Part shown: one piece after another, positions 1 through 5,515 of the stretch
Position numbering within the stretch: position 1 is the stretch's first letter
Layout of the letters: each line of letters opens with the position of its first letter
Assembly (NCBI GenBank): GCA_003552565.1
Contig: PUNB01000198.1
Location: 1 to 5,515 of the forward strand
DNA length: 5,515 nucleotides
Source of the DNA: Lentisphaerota bacterium
GTDB taxonomy: Bacteria > Verrucomicrobiota > Lentisphaeria > Oligosphaerales > PUNB01
Direction of reading: 5' to 3'
Notes under the pieces: model-generated
What the model was told of the DNA's origin: nothing
Seen by the model: only the letters and a program-made list of their open reading frames with translations
Databases searched by the model: none
Made by a program: the position numbers and the translations under genes

Positions 1-2175
1 GTTGAGAATCAGTCTTCTTCTTAGAGCCACCCGTTCCTCTCTTGTAATCGGCGGGTCGGCGTAGGCTACATATGCCAGCACGTCGAATATATCGCTTTTT
101 TCTGCATTGATTAAATTCGCCATCTCGTGAAGCTGTTCCATCCCGTAACCGCGTTCGGCAAGACATTCAAGAAGATTGCGCCGTGTATCAGGCTGGCTCC
201 ACAAACGTCGCAATGCATCTTCGTCCTTAAACAGTGCCGGGAGTTCATCGAAAAGCCGTTTCAAAAACTCCGTCGCCGACATGGGTTTGCCGTCAGGGCT
301 CCAGAAGGTTGTCGCCACCATCTTTTGAATATTCCGTTCCTTGCCGTCGGCCAGCTTTACTTTAACTGTTTTCTTACAGATACAAGGCTTTTGCCCGCAG
401 ACGGTGCAAGAGGGCGGCGGCTCTTTACTGCACACACAGGGGCGTTTGCCGCACTTAGAACATGCTTCTTTCGGGCATGTGCAGGGAATATTGCCGCAGC
501 TTCCGCATGGCTCCGGGGCGGTGGGTTCACCATCCCATTCCGGATCGTTGAAATGCTCGTATGCCTTGACGAAATCATAGATTGTGAAGTAAGCCTTGCC
601 GTCGAACAGCCGCGTGCCGCGGCCGATGATTTGTTTGAACTCGACAATTGAATTAATCGGCCGCATCAACACAATATTGCGTACGTTTCGGGCATCCACC
701 CCGGTTGAGAGTTTCTGCGAGGTGGTGAGGATGGTCGGGATTGTCTTATCGTTGTCCTGAAACGTGCGCAGGTGCTGGTCGCCCAGGGCGCCGTCGTTGG
801 CGGTCACTCGAACACAGTAATTCGGATCTGTGCTCGCGGCTTTCTGATTGATGAGATCCCGTACGACCAGAGCATGTTCTTGCGTGGCGCAGAATACCAG
901 CGTCTTATCGCGCTGAGCTATCATATCCATGAACTGCCGCACCCGAAAATCCTCCCGTTCCCGGATCTGGATGATGCGGTTGAAGTCGTGTTCCTCGTAA
1001 TGATCGCCGATTTCTATATCGCCCTCGATGATGATATCATCAGAAACGAATGTGTACTCATCGATCGTGGTGGATATCTGCTTGACGCGGAACGGGGTCA
1101 GGTAGCCATCGTTTATCCCTTCCCTGAGGGAATAGATGTAGACCGGTTCGCCGAAGTAGGCGTATGTATCCGCATTGGCTTTCCGCTTGGGGGTGGCGGT
1201 CAAGCCGAGCTGGACCGCCGGTGAGAAATGTTCCATAATGGCGCGCCAGGCGGATTCATCATTCGCCCCGCCGCGGTGACACTCGTCGATAATGATGAAG
1301 TCGAAAAAGTTCGGCGGATACTCGCCAAAGTTGAATTCCCATCCTTGGGGATTGCGGTAATTCACCGTCATGAAAGTCTGAAAAATAGTGAAAAAAATCG
1401 AACCGTTCTTCGGTACGCGCCCCTTATTTCTTATGCTGTCCGGGTCTATCCGCACGAGGGCGTCATCCGGGAAGGCGCTGAATTCATTGAACGCCTGATT
1501 AGCGAGAATATTTCGATCCGCCAAAAACAGAATGCGGGGGCGTCTTGAAGGTTCGCTGCCGCTCTTCCAGTCACCCAGGTTCCAGCGGCTGTGAAAAAGC
1601 TTCCATGCGACCTGAAAAGCCACCGCCGTCTTGCCCGTTCCAGTCGCCATGGTCAGCAGTATCCGATCCCGCCCCCCGGCTATGGCTTCAAGCACACTGT
1701 GAATAGCGTTGTGCTGATAATACCTCGCTTCCCAGGCGCCGCCGCGTTCTTCGAACGGCACTGCCGCGAACCGGTCGCGCCAAATGTTCTCTTCCGCGAA
1801 CACCAGATGCCACAGTTCATCAGGAGTGTAAAAGCGCTCAATGTGCCCCTCGGCTCCCGTGCGCATATCCACCTGATAGATAGCGTCGCCGTTGGTCGAG
1901 TACGCGAAGCGGGTCTGGAGTTTACCGGCATACTTTTTGGCTTGCCCGAGCCCTTCGGTGTCCGGTTTGTGCCGGGCTTTAGCTTCGATCACAGCAAGCT
2001 TATGATTGCGATATATGAGGACATAATCCGCAATGTCCGCGCTCCCTCGCCGGCCGGCGGCCGCTCCGCCGATACGGCCGGGGGCAATCACCTCGCGCCG
2101 GACCCGGCTGCCGTCGATCTCCCCCCAGCCCGCCTGCTTCAACGCGGGATCAATCAGTTCCGCTCTGGTTTCCGC
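1..2175 (-). CDS. hsdR: Type I restriction enzyme R subunit HsdR (EcoEI-like), 3' end off window, start interrupted by a stop codon
   Basis: HsdR is the ATP-dependent translocase and endonuclease of a type I restriction enzyme. It joins the HsdM2-HsdS complex, pulls in unmodified DNA and cuts it at a distance. Numbering from the expected ATG at 2184, the nuclease domain shows D53 and E67-A-K69, a PD-(D/E)xK arrangement. Helicase motifs follow in order: Walker A ATGTGKT at 180-186, DECH at 300-303, TAT at 329-331, and QIIGRGTR at 518-525. A cysteine-rich segment at 560-603 precedes a C-terminal region typical of EcoEI-type R subunits. The frame is open from 2175 to base 1 and runs off the window, so the extreme C-terminus is missing. 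Codon 3 after the expected start is TAA. Possible later starts are TTG at 2142 (no good ribosome-binding site; nuclease kept), GTG at 2091 and ATG at 1866 (the last loses the nuclease motif). Identity is secure; whether a functional protein is made is uncertain. Confidence 0.93.
376..507 (-). repeat. Three tandem CxxCGxxPCxC units encoded within hsdR
   Basis: HsdR residues 560-603 contain three 11-residue units, CGSCGNIPCTC, CSKCGKRPCVC and CTVCGQKPCIC, joined by short Pro/Lys/Glu linkers. All twelve cysteines keep the same spacing in each unit. The arrangement suggests three small metal-binding knuckles, most likely zinc, placed between the second helicase domain and the C-terminal HsdM-binding region. 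Cysteine-rich inserts of this kind occur in some EcoEI-type R subunits as I recall; metal binding is inferred from cysteine spacing only. Confidence 0.8.
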
Positions 2176-2184
2176 TTAGTTCAT
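2176..2184 (-). other. Expected hsdR start followed by in-frame stop (ATG AAC TAA)
   Basis: The ATG at 2184-2182 overlaps the TGA of the preceding gene as ATGA, the same arrangement as at the other gene joins. It is followed by AAC and then TAA at 2178-2176, before the frame continues as AETRAELIDPALKQAGWG. R subunits of this family, as I recall them, begin with a start, one or two residues, then this same AETRAE-IDPALK block. The TAA therefore sits where Glu (GAA) or Lys (AAA) would be expected, one substitution away. The stop is seen directly; that it is a mutation is inference. A sequencing or assembly error would look the same. Confidence 0.85.
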
Positions 2185-3578
2185 TGGATGACCTTCCATT
2201 TTCCGCCAAATGTCTGCGGCCCTTCCCGTTTGATGCGGCCTCCTTTCTTGAGTTTGCCTATTTGCTTGTCTACAGCTCTTGACGAAACACCGATTTTCTC
2301 TGCCATTTCGGGAATAGTGATATTCCCGTTTTTCCGAATTAGTTCAATGATTTTCTCTGACGTTTCTTCTGACGTTATTCCCGAACCAGTTCCCGAAGTT
2401 TTCTCCGACGCTTGGCTCACCGGCAACTCAAACCGGAAGACATCGTTTTCCACCAACTCCGGATCATGTCCGCAGTAGGCTCGGCAGTAATGAAACAGGT
2501 TGCGCACGCCAGAGCCGAGTTCATCAGCCCAGCCGATCTCTTTGAACACCCGGGCGATTGCCGGGTTTTTGGGGTACGGCGAGAAGAGGTTAGGGTCTAT
2601 GGCGCCGTGACCATGCGGACGGTTGCCGTTTTCCGTAAATATTCTGTCTTTGCCAATTACGAACTTGGCCGGAAAGGCCTGGGTGTATTCCCGGTGAATA
2701 AGCAAGTTCCCGATCACTTCACGCAGGATAATGCCGCGCAAGCTGATGCGCTGATCGTCTTCGAGGTGGAAGGGGTCGTCCAGATGCTTTTCGCCAAAGG
2801 CCAGAAGTCGGTCGCGACTGTCCAGCAGATTGGTGCGGATGTCATCGCGGTCATCATAGCGGTCAACTTTCACACGCCGCAGAATGGCATCCGTCCGATG
2901 GTGCGGCAGGACGGATAAGATTATGCTGTCTTGACCGAACAGCAGAATCGCCGCCAGGGTGAAACCGCTTTTGTCCTGAAGATAATCACGTTGCCACAAC
3001 TGGGCGCTCTTGAGCAGTGTAAGGTCGTCCAAACCGCCCCATGGATGGTTTGGTTGATGTCCCACGGCAAGCTTCCTGGCGCGTTCGATCAAATCTGGAT
3101 TGAGATCCGCCATGCTGGCATACGGGTAGATCGTGTTTTCAGTGTAATGGCTTTGTTTGCCGATGTACAATTGAGCAACCAACGCCTGGTTGTCAGTGAT
3201 ATCGAAGTCGCCATCTTCGTTGCGGTCGAAGATTCGGTTACGACAGCGGTGGACCTGCGAGCTGGGCGGGACGGTCACGTGCAAAAGAGTAACTCCTTCG
3301 TACTCCACATCTTCGATGCCTAGGTAACAGGGAGGATTGATCTTAGTCGGATTATTAATGGTGTTGGCGAAATCCTGCTTCATGCGCTCGACGGAATTCG
3401 GATCGACGCCGACCGCAGTACCATCGTCCCGCGCACCCAGCAGAATATCGCCGCCGTCGCGGTTGAGGAATGCGCAGATGGTTTCGAACAAGTCGTTGTT
3501 CAAATCTGATTGTGCGGTCTTATACTCAACCCTCCGCGACTCACCTGCATTAATCAATTGTTGGATACGCGGATTCAT
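2181..3578 (-). CDS. RM-associated AlbA_2 (Schlafen-like) / HATPase_c_4 / winged-helix protein
   Basis: This 465-residue soluble protein belongs to the broad COG2865-like group of predicted transcriptional regulators or ATP-binding proteins often found beside type I restriction genes. Three parts are visible. Residues about 10-135 form an AlbA_2 domain with ESRRVEYK at 13-20 and a GGDILLGARDDG core at 42-53. Residues about 275-385 resemble HATPase_c_4, with REVIGNLLIHREY at 286-298, KNPAIARVF at 337-345 and DELGSGVRN at 352-360. After a Ser/Thr/Glu/Gly-rich linker (390-408), residues about 408-463 form a winged helix (TIPEMAEKIGVSSRAVDKQIGKL region). The start ATG overlaps the hsdS TGA as ATGA; GGAGG lies 13 bases upstream, with a nearer AGG at seven. 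The TGA end overlaps the expected hsdR ATG. Operon regulator and nucleic-acid-acting defence effector are both possible; the domains do not decide, and I assign no gene name. Confidence 0.88.
   Translation of the reverse strand: MNPRIQQLINAGESRRVEYKTAQSDLNNDLFETICAFLNRDGGDILLGARDDGTAVGVDPNSVERMKQDFANTINNPTKINPPCYLGIEDVEYEGVTLLHVTVPPSSQVHRCRNRIFDRNEDGDFDITDNQALVAQLYIGKQSHYTENTIYPYASMADLNPDLIERARKLAVGHQPNHPWGGLDDLTLLKSAQLWQRDYLQDKSGFTLAAILLFGQDSIILSVLPHHRTDAILRRVKVDRYDDRDDIRTNLLDSRDRLLAFGEKHLDDPFHLEDDQRISLRGIILREVIGNLLIHREYTQAFPAKFVIGKDRIFTENGNRPHGHGAIDPNLFSPYPKNPAIARVFKEIGWADELGSGVRNLFHYCRAYCGHDPELVENDVFRFELPVSQASEKTSGTGSGITSEETSEKIIELIRKNGNITIPEMAEKIGVSSRAVDKQIGKLKKGGRIKREGPQTFGGKWKVIQ
2192..2197 (-). 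promoter_or_regulatory. Ribosome-binding site for the hsdR ATG at 2184
   Basis: On the minus strand GGAAGG lies seven bases before the ATG at 2184, inside the last codons of the accessory gene. This spacing is normal and it marks 2184 as the ancestral hsdR start, which makes the stop two codons later meaningful. No comparable site precedes the possible substitute TTG at 2142. Confidence 0.6.
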
Positions 3579-4834
3579 ACGGCTGCCTGTTCCTCCAATG
3601 CCGGGGTTGATGCTGATGTCAATTCGCCAGTGAATGCTTTGTGGAGGAGGGATTGCTTGAGTTCTTGTAAATGTGCAAGTCTTAATTCGTAGTTTGATTG
3701 AAGCTGATCGCTATATTTGCCCAGTTGATCGAGTGCCTCAACAAATCGATCCTGTTCGGGGAGGGCGGGAAGAGGAATAGTAAACCGGCTTAGATCCCGT
3801 GCTCCAAGGTTTGGTTGTGCTGTACCTCCGGCAAATTTTTCGATCATATTTGCGCAATGAGCAGAGCGAAAATAAATCTTAAGAAAATTGCGGGAGACAA
3901 CATTTCCCGCTTTGCCCTTCGGTTTGGGACGCACAATCACAAGCGAAGAAGCTATACCCCCATGGCCAATTTCAGCACCCACAATGCCGAATTTTCCAAG
4001 AGAGCCGCGAAGACAGAAAAGAATGTCCCCAGGCGAGAACTTGCCACTTCCGAGAAGATTGTAACGCTCTTTTGGTATGTAGTTCATACCTTCAAGAGTT
4101 ACTGCCCCATCGCTGAGATGTCCGGCATTTACAAAGGGCAATCCCTCGGTGACATATGCTTTTTGGGACGGATAGTTTTTTCCGCGATCTCCATTCTCAA
4201 ATGAGCACACATCACCCAGTCTGACGGTTTGCCACCCATCTTCTTGTGGGGAAAGCATGCGGTTGAGTTCGCTCTCAAACAACTCCCGGGCATTGGCCAG
4301 GTTTTTCTCAGTGTTGGCGATGGCCTTGTCTATGGCGGCAAAAGACTCGTCCAGTATCGCTACAATGCGCTTTTGTTCGGGGAGAGGGGGAAGGGAAATT
4401 TGGACTGATTTTAACTGCGTCGCCGATAATTCTTTAAATGTAGTTCCTGTGCCAAGAGAATTCAATAAATCTCGTCTAGCCAAGAGAAAATAGTACAAGA
4501 AATTATTTTCAAGAGAACCATCGGGAATGAGCCCTCTGCAACCTTGATTGAATGCCATTGGAGCCAAATTGACGACGACATACCCGATTGGGGCACGAGT
4601 TGAAAGAATGACTGATTGGGGTGGAATCAATTTCGCAGAAGAATGGGCCAGTCCCTCTTCGGTGAGTGTTCTTGCAGTAATTTTTACACTTGACGATCTC
4701 CGTTTACCCATTTCAGCCGGCGTTATCCATGCATGTGGGCCACCCCAATATTTTGGTTCCTTGGTCTTAGGAGTGCCGCCGTTCATAACCTCGCAAACTT
4801 CCCCTAACCTTTTTACTTTCCGTCCTTCCTTCAC
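3575..4834 (-). CDS. hsdS: Type I restriction-modification specificity subunit HsdS
   Basis: HsdS holds two target-recognition domains that each read one half of a split DNA site, and scaffolds two HsdM and the HsdR subunits. The 419-residue protein has the standard layout. The first recognition domain is at about 5-145. The central conserved helix, at about 148-195, begins LPPLPEQKRIVAILDE. The second recognition domain is at about 200-352. The distal conserved helix, at about 355-405, contains PALPEQDRFVEALDQ and ends LLHKAFTGEL. Both Methylase_S-type halves are complete, so the site should be bipartite, but its sequence cannot be predicted. Translation starts at GTG 4834, overlapping the hsdM TGA as GTGA; AGGGGGG four bases upstream supports this start over the ATG at codon 17. 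The TGA end overlaps the next ATG. The first recognition domain is AT-rich compared with hsdR, as expected for exchangeable recognition domains. Confidence 0.96.
   Translation of the reverse strand: MKEGRKVKRLGEVCEVMNGGTPKTKEPKYWGGPHAWITPAEMGKRRSSSVKITARTLTEEGLAHSSAKLIPPQSVILSTRAPIGYVVVNLAPMAFNQGCRGLIPDGSLENNFLYYFLLARRDLLNSLGTGTTFKELSATQLKSVQISLPPLPEQKRIVAILDESFAAIDKAIANTEKNLANARELFESELNRMLSPQEDGWQTVRLGDVCSFENGDRGKNYPSQKAYVTEGLPFVNAGHLSDGAVTLEGMNYIPKERYNLLGSGKFSPGDILFCLRGSLGKFGIVGAEIGHGGIASSLVIVRPKPKGKAGNVVSRNFLKIYFRSAHCANMIEKFAGGTAQPNLGARDLSRFTIPLPALPEQDRFVEALDQLGKYSDQLQSNYELRLAHLQELKQSLLHKAFTGELTSASTPALEEQAAV
3592..3596 (-). promoter_or_regulatory. Distant ribosome-binding site of the accessory gene
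   Basis: GGAGG on the minus strand lies 13 bases before the ATG at 3578, longer than the usual 5-9. A weaker AGG sits seven bases before the start. With the ATGA overlap, translation of the accessory gene probably depends largely on ribosomes that have just finished hsdS. Confidence 0.4.
3753..3772 (-). repeat. hsdS internal repeat, distal copy
   Basis: This 20-base stretch matches 4374-4393 at 18 of 20 positions in the same orientation. It encodes the LPALPEQ segment at the start of the distal conserved helix. The two copies are 621 bases apart, exactly 207 codons, so recombination between them would keep frame and remove one recognition domain plus one conserved helix. Confidence 0.75.
4374..4393 (-). 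repeat. hsdS internal repeat, central copy
   Basis: This is the partner of the repeat at 3753-3772, encoding the LPPLPEQ segment at the start of the central conserved helix. Paired conserved segments of this kind are a general property of two-domain HsdS proteins and a known site for recognition-domain exchange. Confidence 0.75.
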
Positions 4835-5515
4835 AACACCCCCCTCACGTTTTCCAGAATCTCGCTGCTCTCCGCATCCAGCCTTTCTATCTCATCCAGT
4901 ATTTCCCGGGGCTCCCGCAGAGGGTCTTCCTCCGGCACGTTCGAATTCTTGACTGACAGATCCCATGTAACACTGTCGATGTCTTCGATATTTACCGTCC
5001 ATGAATGATCTGAGTCAGCGAAAGTTTTCTGTAGATCAACAAACTCCCTGAGGTCGTCGTCATTAAGCGGATTGGTCTTGCCTAGCGACCGGCCCGGGTC
5101 GAGCTGATAATACCAGATTTCCCGAGTCGGAGCGCCCTTCTCGAAGAACAGTACCACGGTCTTCACACCCGCCCCGAGAAACGTGCCGCCCGGACAGTCC
5201 AGAACCGTGTGAAGGTTGCACTGCTCCAGAAGTTCCCGGCGCAGTGTCTTCGAGGCGTTGTCGGAGTTCGAAAGGAAAGTGTTCTTGATGACGATACCGG
5301 CCCGGCCGCCGGCCTTGAGAGACTTGATGAAATATTGCAGGAAAAGAAAGGCCGTCTCGCCGGTCTTGACTGGGAAGTTCTGGCGCACCTCCTTGCGTTC
5401 CTTGCCGCCGAACGGCGGATTGGCTAGGACAATGTCGTAACGATCCTTTTCCTGAATGTCGGTGACGTTCTCGGTCAGCGTGTTGGTATGGACAATGTTC
5501 GGCGCTTCGATTCCA
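4831..5515 (-). CDS. hsdM: Type I restriction-modification methyltransferase subunit HsdM, C-terminal part
   Basis: HsdM transfers a methyl group from S-adenosylmethionine to N6 of adenine in the site read by HsdS. The window holds the last 227 codons; the gene runs off the right edge. The catalytic motif NPPF, with its lead-in DIVLANPPFGGK, lies at 5421-5410. It is followed by TGETAFLFLQYF and the AGGRAGIVIKNTFLSN strand region typical of the N6_Mtase fold. The C-terminal part ends in a charged helix (REILDEIERLDAESSEILE) of the kind that packs against HsdS. The SAM-binding motif I lies upstream, outside the window. A GTG codon at 5388 is internal and not a start, because the catalytic motif is upstream of it in the same open frame. 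The TGA stop overlaps the hsdS GTG. No truncation or frameshift is seen. Confidence 0.95.
   Translation of the reverse strand, partial: GIEAPNIVHTNTLTENVTDIQEKDRYDIVLANPPFGGKERKEVRQNFPVKTGETAFLFLQYFIKSLKAGGRAGIVIKNTFLSNSDNASKTLRRELLEQCNLHTVLDCPGGTFLGAGVKTVVLFFEKGAPTREIWYYQLDPGRSLGKTNPLNDDDLREFVDLQKTFADSDHSWTVNIEDIDSVTWDLSVKNSNVPEEDPLREPREILDEIERLDAESSEILENVRGVL
4839..4845 (-). promoter_or_regulatory. Ribosome-binding site for hsdS GTG start
   Basis: AGGGGGG on the minus strand lies four bases before the GTG at 4834, inside the last codons of hsdM. It decides the start: the GTG sits in a GTGA overlap with the hsdM stop, matching the ATGA overlaps at the later gene joins. Spacing is slightly short but within the usual range. 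Confidence 0.6.

Noticed and set aside
357..647. Minus-strand open frame of 96 codons inside hsdR
   Set aside because: It is in a shifted frame relative to the QIIGRGTR and cysteine-rich coding frame, so it is a shadow and not evidence for a frameshift.
127..1548. Plus-strand open frames at 127-651, 772-1224 and 1228-1548
   Set aside because: They lie opposite hsdR, whose minus frame is continuous and carries all helicase motifs. They are pieces of a single plus-strand frame complementary to hsdR codons, with no recognisable domain.
1680..1931. Minus-strand open frame of 83 codons inside hsdR
   Set aside because: Shifted one base from the hsdR frame, which reads through this region without a break. 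No separate gene is supported.
1..2175. Further frameshift or nonsense damage in hsdR
   Set aside because: Every codon from 2175 to 1 was read; none is a stop and the protein stays recognisable throughout, so decay beyond the codon-3 stop is not supported in this window.
1591..2478. Plus-strand 295-codon open frame
   Set aside because: It runs across the hsdR-accessory gene junction, opposite two recognisable genes, and its product has no recognisable features. The GC-rich hsdR start favours such chance frames.
2412..3633. Plus-strand open frames opposite the accessory gene
   Set aside because: The minus-strand frame encodes three recognisable domains with overlapping neighbours on both sides; the opposite frames have no ribosome-binding context or domain.
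4831..5388. hsdM starting at the GTG at 5388
   Set aside because: The same frame continues upstream through the catalytic NPPF motif to the window edge, so 5388 is an internal valine codon.
1..5515. CRISPR array, tRNA or rRNA gene, insertion sequence, phase-variation tract
   Set aside because: No regularly spaced repeats, structured RNA, terminal inverted repeats or long simple tracts were seen; the window is almost entirely coding.

Overview
The window is a piece of a compact bacterial type I restriction-modification operon, read entirely on the minus strand (right to left in these coordinates). From upstream to downstream it holds the C-terminal part of hsdM (N6-adenine methyltransferase subunit, cut by the right edge), hsdS (two-domain specificity subunit), an accessory gene for a three-domain protein (AlbA_2/Schlafen-like domain, divergent GHKL/HATPase_c_4-type ATPase domain, winged helix), and hsdR (nuclease/translocase subunit, its end cut by the left edge). 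HsdR and HsdM resemble the EcoEI/EcoAI-like (type IB) branch.

The genes leave no intergenic DNA. Each junction is a 4-base overlap: GTGA between hsdM and hsdS, ATGA between hsdS and the accessory gene, and ATGA between the accessory gene and the expected hsdR start. This points to one transcript with translational coupling. The promoter must lie beyond the right edge and the terminator beyond the left edge. No RNA gene, CRISPR array, insertion sequence or attachment site is visible.

How the genes should work together: HsdM2-HsdS recognises a bipartite site through the two HsdS target-recognition domains and methylates adenine. HsdR joins the complex to translocate and cut unmodified DNA. The accessory protein is encoded in the middle of the operon, so it probably acts with the system as a regulator or a further defence effector, but its function cannot be read from sequence.

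The most striking observation is at the hsdR start. The expected ATG, correctly placed in the ATGA overlap and behind a GGAAGG ribosome-binding site, is followed by one Asn codon and then an in-frame TAA. The rest of HsdR is intact as far as the window goes: 725 sense codons were translated by hand with no further stop or frameshift, and the nuclease and helicase motifs are present. Either hsdR carries a fresh nonsense mutation, or HsdR starts later at a poor codon, or the base is a sequencing or assembly error. The host cannot be named. The coding DNA is moderately GC-rich (60% by hand count in 1741-1920), with an AT-rich patch in the first HsdS recognition domain.
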